Shown piece after piece: positions 32,549-42,238 of a stretch of DNA of 64,000 nucleotides (the first letter of the stretch is position 1; the number at the start of each line of letters is the position of its first letter). The notes under the pieces are model-generated. The model did no database searches, was not told the DNA's origin, and was given only the letters and a program-made list of their open reading frames with translations. This DNA is from Hexactinellida sp. DTS-2022 (lineage: Eukaryota > Porifera > Hexactinellida): assembly GCA_028753945.1 (NCBI GenBank), contig JAPNXP010000002.1:14949624-15013623 (forward strand), given 5' to 3'. The translations under genes were made by a program, and so were the position numbers.

Positions 32549-34058
32549 CTATTCGTCTGACAATTCTCCTACAATAGCGATAGCCTCTATCTCCACTCTT
32601 GCGTTCTAATAGGAATATATTTGTAAGCTTAGTAGTTATACATTCAAGGAAATACAGTGGTGTTCGTTGTAATAGCAAGTCGCATTTTGCAGGGAATTTG
32701 CTTGCTAATAGGCGAACTTGTTATTAGAGGAATATAATTAACATTAAATGCTCGCTTGGGGACTGAAAATTCTTTCTAATAGAGCATATTTGCTATTAGA
32801 GCAATTGTTATTAGACGAACACTACTGTACTTATAAATCGGCCAACACTTTTCCATTGTTATTTTCAGGCAATTTTTTTAACATAAAAAATCCATCTTTG
32901 CTAAGCTGAGTATTTGTATTTAGAGTGTTGGCCAAAAAGTGTAAGTAAGCTTTGTTAGTTAAATACCTTTGGGAGGCCTGCTACTGCAAAAGCAGATCTG
33001 GCTGGTTTGATTTTAGTGAAATCTAATTTACAAATAATTAATCGCAAACTATGAACAGTATTTAATGTTTCATTGAACTTACAAGAAGCGTAAATCTCAT
33101 TTACTTTCGCATAGTCAGCAATGTCTGCCATAAGCACTGTGGTCTTTATAACTAATTACGGATAGTTATATAATCTATATTTAGATTAGGGGCTATTAAC
33201 CAGGGTTGTGATATACTTTTTCAGGGGGGGAAAACAAAAGATTAAGATTATTAGTTTGGGTGTTCGATTTATCCAGTTTTTGTATTTCATTGCATTGTTA
33301 AAATTTGAAGAAAGCTGGGCCCGTATTCACTAAGATTACTTAGTACTTAAGTTCTAAGTACGTACTTAACTTCTTAGTGAATACGGGCCCTGATTTTTCT
33401 TATACAAAGTCAACTGGGGTTAAATTTTTACAATGTTAAATTAATTATTCAAGGTGTTGAATTTTTACAATTTTATATTAATTATTCTTATTTAATTACC
33501 GTTATTAAAGCAGCTGCCGCCTGCTTCCAACACAGTCCCCAGATTCAGCATGCACTAATAGGAATGTTATAATGCATTAGGAATCCTATCAGTTAATCGG
33601 TAGACAAACCTGCTTTGTTTGGGACTCTACATCTTCTCCAGCAAACTCACCTGTCTGAAAAGATATGTGAATAATTCATTTTCTTAAAGGAAGTATACTT
33701 ATATATCGGCCAACACCTTTGTAGTGTAATTTCAGGCACTGGCAGGGTCATTTTCAACATTAAAAATAAAATTCGCTTTGAGAAGCATGGTTAATATTGG
33801 AAAGGTGTTGACAGATTTATACTAGGCAATCCCTTTATAAAATGTTGTTATTATTCTGTTATAACTCACGACAGGGTCCAATCCAATCTGACCAGAGACA
33901 TACAGTGTGTTGTTAACCTGAATACCCTTGCTACAAATATAACACAGATAATATAACAGTACATTGGCATACAAGTGACTTTACCTGTAGGGAGCAATTT
34001 GCTGAGCTGTTTTATCTGTAGACACAACACGTCTGATAATCTTCGCAACAACAGCCAT
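32549..34058 (-). CDS. RIDA: RidA family enamine/imine deaminase
   Basis: Seven short exons (34058-33985, 33930-33870, 33654-33610, 33554-33500, 33151-33083, 33022-32967, 32605-32549) join in frame to 138 residues (human RIDA 137). Family landmarks are IRRVVSTDKTAQQIAPYS at the start, LYVSGQIGLDPV, VIKTTVLMADIADYAKVNEIY and PARSAFAVAGLPKNARVEIEAIAI. The active-site Arg of PARSAF and the terminal Glu of the IEIEA strand are present. RidA hydrolyses reactive 2-aminoacrylate-type enamines to ketoacids and is usually a cytosolic or mitochondrial trimer. Introns carry a foldback element (33317-33390) and H-type MITEs. Upstream lies the 15-bp minisatellite at 34363-34897. Confidence 0.95.
32652..32940. 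repeat. D-family and H-family MITEs side by side in a RIDA intron
   Basis: 32652-32830 runs from TACAGTGGTGTTCGTTGTAA to AGACGAACACTACTGTA (family D). 32831-32940 has H-type ends TATAAATCGGCCAACAC and GTGTTGGCCAA. They are directly adjacent. Confidence 0.7.
33317..33390. repeat. 74-bp foldback element in a RIDA intron
   Basis: GGGCCCGTATTCACTAAG at 33317 is mirrored by CTTAGTGAATACGGGCCC ending at 33390. The interior AGTACTTAAG/CTAAGTACGT is also self-complementary, so nearly the whole element is one inverted repeat. It has no TA/CAGT ends, so it is not one of the pogo-type MITEs. Confidence 0.8.
33700..33818. repeat. Palindromic MITE, family H, in a RIDA intron
   Basis: Ends ATATATCGGCCAACACC and AGGTGTTGACAGATTTAT surround the family core CAGGCACTGGCAGGGTCATT. 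Confidence 0.7.
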
Positions 34059-34362
34059 TGATATATAAACTATTATGCGAACACCACTGTGAATAATACA
34101 GTAAATTGAAATACTTTAAAAAAAAACTAATTTTCATGAGCATTGTTTGGATGGTTTTTATACAAACAAATATTAAGCTCGAGTGCACACTATACATAAT
34201 ATATAACTTCAGTTAACCACGAAACCAGAGGTAAGCCATTCAAATTATAAGGATCTCGTTTGGAGATTGGAGATTGTGTATCGATTCCTACTTTTGCCAA
34301 ACTCGAGTCGAGTCCACTTTTCTATCAGCTGGTGTCTCTTACAGTGTTTCCTTCTTTCGAAG

Positions 34363-34897
34363 AGACATGTCCAAAAGAGACATGTCTAGAAGAGACATGT
34401 CCAGAAGAGACATGTCCAGAAGAGACATGTCCAGAAGAGACATGTCTAGAAGAGACATGTCTAGAAGAGACATGTCCAGAAGAGACATGTCCAGAAGAGA
34501 CATGTCCAGAAGAGACATGTCTAGAAGAGACATGTCCAGAAGAGACATGTCCAGAAGAGACATGTCTAGAAGAGACATGTCTAGAAGAGACATGTCCAGA
34601 AGAGACATGTCTAGAAGAGACATGTCCAGAAGAGACATGTCCAGAAGAGACATGTCCAGAAGAGACATGTCTAGAAGAGACATGTCCAGAAGAGACATGT
34701 CCAGAAGAGACATGTCCAGAAGAGACATGTCCAGAAGAGACATGTCCAGAAGAGACATGTCCAGAAGAGACATGTCTAGAAGAGACATGTCCAGAAGAGA
34801 CATGTCCAGAAGAGACATGTCCAGAAGAGACATGTCCAGAAGAGACATGTCTAGAAGAGACATGTCCAGAAGAGACATGTCTAGAAGAGACATGCTA
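34363..34897. repeat. 15-bp minisatellite, 35 units, each a perfect p53-type half-site
   Basis: The unit is AGACATGTCC or AGACATGTCT followed by a 5-bp spacer (AGAAG, once AAAAG). Units start at 34363 and every 15 bp to 34873; the last full decamer ends at 34882, then one decayed unit follows at 34888. All 35 decamers satisfy the p53-family half-site rule RRRCWWGYYY, and the T variant is a perfect palindrome. Because the unit is a multiple of three with no stop in several frames, long frames stay open on both strands; these encode only 5-residue repeats and are not called as genes. The array starts about 300 bp upstream of the RIDA ATG and ends about 90 bp from the stop of the first ARH1-like gene. 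Confidence 0.92.
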
Positions 34898-34982
34898 CAC
34901 AGTATAACCTGTCATTATATCATACACAGAGAAAGATAGCAATTGATATGTAAAATAAAAAGATCCAACCAATCTCAATATA

Positions 34983-37654
34983 TTAATCCGTATCCATATG
35001 TTCTGGATCCACATTCCTCTGTTCCTCTCTGTCGCTAGGAGAGGGGACTACAGGATTCTCTGCAATGTCTCCTTGGGTGTTGTCGGGGTCGGGACACATA
35101 TTCCTGTTTTCTTCTGAGAGAGACACATCCCCATTCCCACTGGCGGTACTAGCGGTAGGTTGGCATAGGATAACTTGTGGCTGTTCTGCTTGATTACCGG
35201 TACTCTCGCTATACGCAGGGATCGGCTCTGGAATAGGAACTGAGTCCGAGAGGGTACCTTCTGATTCCATAGCATTGCTACCTGCTGTTAGGAGGCTCTC
35301 CTTATGGTTACTGTCTGTTGGAGGGAGCTTAATATCTGCTGATATCAGTTCACTTTCTGCTACTATGGGATTAATATCTACTGCTATAATATCATCTTTT
35401 GTTGCTGGAAGATTAATATCTGCAGATATCAGTTCACCCTCTGCTACTATAACATCATCCTTTGTTGCTATAATATCATCTTTTGTTGCCGGGATATTAC
35501 TCCCTTCGTCCCCTGTGCCGCTAGGTTGCACTGGAATATCGTTTTGCGGATCAGCTGTTATATCAGTCCCTATCTCCCGAGTGTTGCTAACAACTGTAGC
35601 TTGCTCTGATCGGTCTACAGCAATACTATTAGATTTGTCGAACAGTTTAGCTCCCAGTTTCTCCAGTCTCTCTCTGTACTCCAGGTGTGCGTAGTTGTTG
35701 GAGGGGACTCCCTCCAGTCCGTACATAGCTCCGTAGCAAGCCCCCGCTATTATGCCGGTGCTGTCGCTGTCTCCGCCGTGAAACATACCGTATCTGCACA
35801 GCTGTTCCCAACGGGACGAAGGGTCTACAACTATAAAACGGTTGTATTAACTAGGTTGTATTCTCATTACAGTTAACAAGCTACCTTCACAACACCTGCG
35901 AATAGCTTCGTAAGCAATCATAGGAGCATCGTGACCACTGGCCCCTCCAGTCCCCATATAGCTAACCGACCGTACGAACCCGTCATACTCAGTAGCACTC
36001 ATGTCTCTGTCAACAGACTGCATAGCTCTAACGTACTTACTCCATTGCTCCTCAAAGTATGTCCAGCTGTCCCTTATGAGTCCCCAGTCCCTCCGCTGCT
36101 CCTGGCAGTACCGCTTGGCTGCAGGCAGAGTGCGCAGCAGTTCCGCTCCCCACCCCCCGGCCTCCCGTCCCTGCAGCGCGCAGGACACGAACAGGGCCAC
36201 CGCCACACACCCCAGGAACCTATGGGGCAGTATAGCACTAATGCATACTAGTATTCAGTCATTTACTTGTTCCTAAATACTACAGGAAAACCTCCAAAAG
36301 TGAACAACTCCAAAATATGAACATTTTTTCTTGGTCCCACAATTTTCAAAATTTAATATATTTTTTAATTTGAAATTTTTACCCAAAATTGTATACCTGT
36401 TACATTTAACTTTACTTTTTCTGAAGTGGTTTTTATTAGGCAGAAAAAATTATTATCTATATTTATCACTCTGCACTAATCATAATAATAATAATAATAA
36501 TAATAATAATATATAGCTAGTTAGTTAGCTAGCAACTAACCCGGTGGGATGGTTGTGTGTCATTCTGCCGGCCTCTATGGCTACTCGCACGAGAGTGTCT
36601 CTCTCCTCGGGACGCCAGTACAGCAGCCCGATAGGCACTGCCCGCATGGCAGCCCCGCATCCGCCCCCCCGGGGGTTGAAGGGGATTGCATATTTCCCTG
36701 AGTCGGGGTGTAGCATTCTCACAGAAGACATGCAAGTTAGTCCGGGAGCTCTCCCTCTCATATCACTATAGGTACGTACAATAGTTATTATACAGCCGTT
36801 TGTAAATACGCTCCTAATCCTGATCTGATGCAATTACCATACGCCTAATCACAAATTAATGTTACGCTATAGGAGAATATTCCAAATTTTCGTGCTCCTA
36901 AATTCAAATTTTCCCAAAATCATACTCCAAAAAGAGCATCTCGCGGCGCTCCTAGATAATTCCTTGTAGTAGCATATAAGATAGTTACTACGATAGTTAC
37001 TCTGCATATAAAGTGTATACAACTAACTTCATACACTGCTTGTACTTTCTGGCCAGAGCACAGTACTCATCTTCGGGAGTCCGATTCTCACAGAGAATAG
37101 CTTCTGCCGTCGCTATATGCATAACTGTGTCGTCACTGACTATCATGTGGCGTTTGGTTGGCTTCAAGCGGCGTATTCCCCCCAGGGTCTGTAGCTCAGC
37201 CTGTATTCTCTCTCCGGAGGGACAGAACTCCCATTTGCCGTCGTTATATCCGACAGCATCTCCCACCCCCGATAGCACCATGCAGGCCTGCATTCTCCGC
37301 TTCATGTCTATAGGAGAATACAGATATATATATAGGCTGTTAAGCTGTTAAGTAACTGTACAGTAGAACTCGGGAAAGGAAATAAGTACGATTATTATCC
37401 GAGTGTACGTACTAATACCCTACATAGAAATACATACTACGTATGTACTTTATAAACTTGGTTAAAATAGATCAGTACGTACTAACCCAGGTACATTATA
37501 ACCGAGTTCTACTGTATACTAATAGCAACTTACCAGCAGCCTCTGGGATAATATCTTTATGTGTTGGTTGGGTAGGTTCTGAAATCTCTGTTGCCATCCC
37601 ACTGTTGTTTGCACCTCGAATAGATGTTTTCAAATAATAATAAAATTTATTCAT
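34983..37654 (-). CDS. ADP-ribosylarginine hydrolase-like protein, copy A, with long acidic tail
   Basis: Five exons (37654-37534, 37307-37028, 36765-36541, 36219-35885, 35824-34983) join in phase to about 600 residues; human ARH1 is 357. ARH1 landmarks are CMVLSGVGDAVGYNDGKWEF, metal-binding VSDDTVMH, GRAPG, GGGCGAAMRA, GRMTHNHPTG, GGASGHDAPMIAYEA and the second metal site GGDSDSTGIIAG. The fold and both metal sites look intact, so removal of ADP-ribose from arginine is plausible. The start is uncertain: ATG at 37654 adds a basic aromatic leader (MNKFYYYLKTSIRG), ATG at 37597 does not. The final exon adds ~245 non-ARH residues with repeated TKDD, ISADI and VAE motifs and a Glu/Asp-rich end. 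The core is nearly identical to copy B at 37982-40843. Confidence 0.88.
36480..36512. repeat. (TAA)n microsatellite
   Basis: About ten AAT/TAA units lie in the intron between the third and fourth exons of the first ARH1-like gene. Confidence 0.85.
36786..36972. repeat. Interspersed repeat, family N, in the copy A intron
   Basis: It contains GCTATAGGAGAATATTCC and CGCCTAATCACAAATTAATG, shared with 30739-30895 (reverse strand), 46284-46456 and 60233-60420. Confidence 0.65.
37359..37516. repeat. pogo-type MITE, family L, in the copy A first intron
   Basis: Ends TACAGTAGAACTCGGGAAAG and TAACCGAGTTCTACTGTA bound about 157 bp with internal GTACGTACTAA motifs. It fills most of the 226-bp intron. 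Confidence 0.75.
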
Positions 37655-37981
37655 CTGATTTAATTAGTACTATATAATACAGGCCTAGATACTGCAAAGT
37701 AGTCATACGTATAAATCCATTGCTAGTTTTTTAAAGTACACTAAACACTCACTAGTAGAACACCAGGGGACCGTCGAAATTTGTTCGTGTTATCCGGGAA
37801 TTCGTATTAACTAGAGCACTTAAAAGCATTTTGGGAATAAAATATTGTTATACTTATAATGAATTTTAGTTAACTACAGTATATATTAAACTTGTGAGAA
37901 ATATTATAATATATCTGTGAACACTTTACTTAATTAAAGCTTAATATACAGAAGCAGGATTAATATTATAATTTAATTGAG
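37655..37981. other. Gap between the two ARH1-like genes
   Basis: This is the copy A promoter region and the copy B 3' flank. A decayed J-family MITE half (ACACCAGGGGACCGTCGAAA) lies near 37760-37810. Nothing else is recognised. Confidence 0.4.
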
Positions 37982-40843
37982 TTAGTCATATCCACCATAT
38001 GAATACGCTACTGGATTATTGGGTTTGCATTGCAGTTTAAATGTATCCGTGTAGTTGGGTGGATAAAATATAGTTCTATCTGTTTTAGATTGCTTTATAT
38101 AACTTTCCATTCTATATTTATCTGTTATTGGTTGGGAAAATGATTTTGGAGATTGTGTCATATTTTCATCAGATTTCTTGAGAATATCTTTTGACTGTGC
38201 GTAATGTTTGTAAGGGAGATTACTGGCTTTGGTTGTTGTTGTTGTTGTTGTTATTGTTGTTGTTGAGAAATGTGAGTGGTTATTAATGTTAGCCATTCTG
38301 AGTTGAATCGCTTTCTCAAACGAATCAGAATAGAAATGAGTTTCAGGGATTCTATTGGGCGGGGAATGAGAACGAGATCTACGTTCTGAAATTAAGTTCG
38401 CTTCGGGAATGTTGCAAACACGAGTTCTATTTCGGCTGTTATGCATTGAATCCAACGAAAATAGATCGTGTTGAACCTCCTTTCTACTGTTGCTAATAGG
38501 TTTGTCAGTAGGCACATCTGTTGTTTCATCTTTGAAAGTAACTCTCTTCTTGTCAGAACTCTTCCTGTTAGGAAAATCGCGAAATGAATCTAAGCTCCTT
38601 TCTCTCCGAGATAGGCCTCCAGAGGAAAAGCTGTTTTTACTGTCTTTCCGAAAATCTAGCAAGCTACGGTTGTAGAGAGATTGTCCCAGTTTCTCCAGTC
38701 TCTCTCTGTACTCCAGATGTGCGTAGTTGTTGGTGGGGACTCCCTCCAGTCCGTACATAGCTCCGTAGCAAGCCCCCGCTATTATGCCGGTGCTGTCGCT
38801 GTCTCCGCCGTGAAACATACCGTATCTGCACAGCTGTTCCCAACGGGACGAAGGGTCTACAACTATAAAACACATAAATGCTGCAACGAATATACTTATT
38901 CCTTAAAGTGAAGTTAAAACTCGAGAAATACAACATACAAATAATTAGGGCTGAAACGAATACAGTAGAGCCTCTGAACAACGGACACCTTGGGACCGGA
39001 ACCGTTGTCCGTTATTTAGAGGTTGTCCGCTATTTAGAGGTTGCTTTTCTATTAGACATATGCTAAATAAATAAATCCGTGCCACGAGAGTTGTCCGTTA
39101 TTTAGAGGTTGTCCGCTATTTGGAGTGTCCGTTATGGGAGGCTCCACTGTATACCTAATATTCGTTAGAAATTTGAACGAAATACTGAAAATAATATTGG
39201 TTTACTACTTTTGGACAACAACTTGATTTTTGTAAGTTGGAGAGATCGTAAATATAAAGCCCTACTTTTTTGTGTCTAATACACTTTGTAACTTTGATTA
39301 AAATATTGTAAATCAACAAAAAACTATTTTCCATTATTTTGAGTCTTGAACTTGATTCGTTTTAACTTAGTTATCTTAGAAGTTATCTTTGTTGCATGTT
39401 GAATATTCCTTTCAGCCTACAAATAGTTACTACAAGCTACCTTCACAACACCTGCGAATAGCCTCGTAAGCAATCATAGGAGCATCGTGACCACTGGCCC
39501 CTCCAGTCCCCATATAGCTAACTGACCGTACGAACCCGTCATACTCAGTAGCACTCATGTCTCTGTCAACAGACTGCATAGCTCTAACGTACTTACTCCA
39601 TTGCTCCTCAAAGTATGTCCAGCTGTCCCTTATGAGTCCCCAGTCCCTCCGCTGCTCCTGGCAGTACCGCTTGGCTGCAGGCAGAGTGCGCAGCAGTTCC
39701 GCTCCCCACCCCCCGGCCTCCCGTCCCTGCAGCGCGCAGGACACGAACAGGGCCACCGCCATGCTACCCAGGAACCTATGGACAGTATAGCACTAATGGA
39801 TAGTATTTTCACCCCATCAATAAAGATACCATGCACACTCATGATTATATATTAGAAAATCACCCCAATCGAAAATTATTATGTCAGACCGAATCTCCTT
39901 ATATTAGAGAATATTAGTAGAACTACCTTCAATATTGGCTAATTTTACGTGTTTCTAAGCACCATAAATAGATAACCGAAATTCGATTATTCCATAAATT
40001 GGTTCAGCTTCAAATTATCCGAACTTCTTTGAATGGTCCCAACCAGGCTTTCATCCAGGCAAAATTTTCTGCGCGCCTAGATTAAGTTTGAGCTCGCTCA
40101 CACACGCCTAAAATACACAATTTGTATTACGTCTATGGGAGCATCTCTCGATTTTCCCGCGCCTATAAGTTTCCTTTCAAAATTACGCGCCTGGAGGATT
40201 TGCCTTGATGAAACCCTGGTTTGAATGGCCCCAACGAGTTCGGAGATAGCTAGCTATCAACTAACCCGGTGGGATGGTTGTGTGTCATTCTGCCGGCCTC
40301 TATGGCTACTCGCACGAGAGTGTCTCTCTCCTCCGGACGCCAGTACAGCAGCCCGATAGGCACTGCCCGCATGGCAGCCCCGCATCCGCCCCCCCGGGGG
40401 TTGAAGGGGACGGTGTAACATCGGATTTCTGGAAAGAGTTTCTTAACGGAATTGATATTAGTGCTACCAGGAGCTCTCCCGCTCATATCCCTATATGCAG
40501 GTGCAATTAAATGGTTTATTTAGCTATGAGATGTGTATACAACTAACTTCATACACAGCTTATACTGAGTAGCCAGAGCACAGTACAGCTCTTCGGGAGA
40601 CCGAGTCTCGGAGAGAATAGCTTCTGCCGTCGCTATATGCATAACCGTATCGTCGCTAACTATCATTTTACGGACAGAAGGTCGGAGGGCAGACAGGCCC
40701 CCCAGACCCCTCACCTCCTCCTGGATCCTATCTCCGGAGGGGCAGAACTCCCATTTACCGTCGTTATAGGCTATGGCGTCTCCAGCCGCCCCCAGAAGCA
40801 TGCAGGCCTTGAAGCGCGCGAGCTTGTTAGTAGCCGCACTCAT
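37982..40843 (-). CDS. ADP-ribosylarginine hydrolase-like protein, copy B, with basic Ser-rich tail
   Basis: Four exons (40843-40548, 40490-40266, 39775-39441, 38856-37982) join in phase to 576 residues. The catalytic landmarks match copy A: AGDAIAYNDGKWEF, VSDDTVMH, GRMTHNHPTG, GHDAPMIAYEA, GGDSDSTGIIAG. The second and third exons have exactly the same lengths (225 and 335 bp) in both copies. The last exon starts almost identically to copy A for ~150 bp, then diverges into an unrelated ~245-residue tail. That tail has SR/RS-like stretches, a poly-Thr run and a KRVTF motif that fits the PP1-docking RVxF consensus. Unlike copy A there is no upstream leader exon; the ATG begins exon 1. Enzyme activity is inferred from the intact motifs. 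Confidence 0.87.
38962..39152. repeat. pogo-type MITE, family K, in a copy B intron
   Basis: Ends TACAGTAGAGCCTCTGAACA and TGGGAGGCTCCACTGTA bound about 190 bp. Internal GTTGTCCGTTATTTAGAGG motifs repeat four times in direct or near-direct order. Only this copy is seen in the window. Confidence 0.75.
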
Positions 40844-40863
40844 AACCGCTAAGTGGTAGTATA

Positions 40864-41035
40864 TGAACTCCCGTTATAAGGAAGTATAAGGACCCTTAGT
40901 TACTTCGTTATAAGCGGAGTAAATCAACTACTTTAACCGATTGGGGAAGGGAATATATATATATAACTTATACGTGGATATTTCGTTATATATCTTGGCT
41001 TCGTAATTACGGAAGTTTTACAGTTACAAATTGAA
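40864..41035. repeat. pogo-type MITE, family B, just 5' of ARH1-like copy B
   Basis: GAACTCCCGTTATAAGGAAG at the left and TTACGGAAGTTTTACAGTT at the right mark decayed B ends. It starts about 20 bp upstream of the copy B ATG, so it overlaps the likely promoter. Confidence 0.55.
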
Positions 41036-41243
41036 GCTTGCAAACAACAAATAATAGATCTTCAGTTGTTGATTTAATATGATCCCATTCGATATTCCAT
41101 AGACATGTGATAGTACATTATAAAATTAATATACGTATATTTAATAAAATAGATTAATACATTATTGCTATTAACAAATTACAGCAGACACACTATAATA
41201 ACATTAACATTTGCAGCATAAAGCAGCAATTAACTCTCGCTTG

Positions 41244-41906
41244 TTAAATCAGCATATCCCTTGAGCCAATAGAGTCAATAGACGCCATATTAAAATACTC
41301 GCCCGGACTAGATGCATCATTCACACCATCAGAGAAGTAATTAGCTTCTTTTCGAGGCGACTTTTTGGGAGAATATCCCTCTTGGTACAAGTCTTCTTCC
41401 CAGTTATTACGGAAGAACTGACAAACAATGGTATGCTTGCTTATATGTGCAGGGAGCTTCAGTAGCTCTACCACATATTTGTCAATTTCCGGGCGCCGAT
41501 CTTCCGCGAGTTTCCGAGTGCTCCTAGCGAATATCTGTCTGCCCGGCAGAAAGGGAATTGTCCTAGGCGTTTTCCGTAATCCGGCCTCTTCTTGAAATGT
41601 GTCCAAAAGCTTGCATTGCAAATTGAAAAAGTCTGCATAGGATCTGTAACAGTGAGAAGATAGGCCATCTGCATAATCTACGCTGATTTTATAAAAGTAC
41701 TTTTTCTTGTCTCTCCGAGATTCCACGACTTGAATTGCTCTCGCATTTCGCGGGAAAACATCAGCTACTTTCTTTGCGTAGTGATTAGGCATAGAACAAG
41801 TTTTTAGATCCATTATAACGCCATTAACTGTAGTATTGCACTGAATTGTATTGCCTCGAGGCTTCGTAAAATTGAATTTTGAGCGGAAATCGGCCATTTC
41901 AACCAA
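41244..41906 (-). CDS. PX-domain protein (NOXO1/SH3PXD2-like PX), single exon
   Basis: A 220-residue protein. A PX domain covers ~residues 55-165: AIQVVESRRDKKKYFYKISV opens the sheet. CYRSYADFFNLQCKL holds the R(Y/R)xxDF-type phosphoinositide-binding arginine, IPFLPG is the Pro-rich PxxP loop, and IDKYVVELLKLPAHISKH...QFFRNNW is the helical end. This pattern is closest to the PX of NADPH-oxidase organisers and SH3PXD2 proteins, but no SH3 domain is present, so only phosphoinositide-dependent membrane targeting can be inferred. The N-terminal ~50 and C-terminal ~50 residues are unassigned; the tail is Ser/Pro/acid-rich. It is divergently arranged with the FAM166-like gene (ATGs 332 bp apart). 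Confidence 0.8.
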   Translation of the reverse strand: MVEMADFRSKFNFTKPRGNTIQCNTTVNGVIMDLKTCSMPNHYAKKVADVFPRNARAIQVVESRRDKKKYFYKISVDYADGLSSHCYRSYADFFNLQCKLLDTFQEEAGLRKTPRTIPFLPGRQIFARSTRKLAEDRRPEIDKYVVELLKLPAHISKHTIVCQFFRNNWEEDLYQEGYSPKKSPRKEANYFSDGVNDASSPGEYFNMASIDSIGSRDMLI

Positions 41907-42238
41907 TCAGTAATTGGATATTATGCAATTATGTTTGGAGGAATCTATTTATCCATTTGCAAGTGCATTATGTATGCCTAGTTATTTCTTGAAAGAATGT
42001 GCTTTAATTAATGCATTATCATTCAGTAGGTGGCATCTGATAATTATCATTTAGTTTACTCGATTCCTGAAAAGATTAGTTTGAACAATCAATGTACTGT
42101 GAATAGAAATTGGTACCACTACATTATTCTATATAAAAGTATAGTTTGTGTATGCTAATATTATTTATAGCCAACCCTATTTTTGGGGTAACATAAAATT
42201 CAAGGTAATCAGTGCTCAATAAGAATAGCATTTTAGGA
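41907..42238. promoter_or_regulatory. Shared intergenic region between divergent PX and FAM166-like genes
   Basis: 332 bp separate the two start codons, which point outward. This space must hold both promoters. No TATA box or MITE is convincing. A candidate bidirectional promoter by position only. Confidence 0.4.

Noticed and set aside
34363..34897. CRISPR-like array
   Set aside because: The 15-bp repeat has no unique spacers and the genome is animal.
34260..34907. 215-codon Glu/Thr/Cys repeat frame, with similar long frames in another plus frame and on the minus strand
   Set aside because: Created by a stop-free 15-bp minisatellite; several frames are equally open, so none is favoured as coding.
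37982..40843. ARH1-like copy B as a pseudogene
   Set aside because: All four exons join in phase, both metal motifs are intact and no stop is seen.
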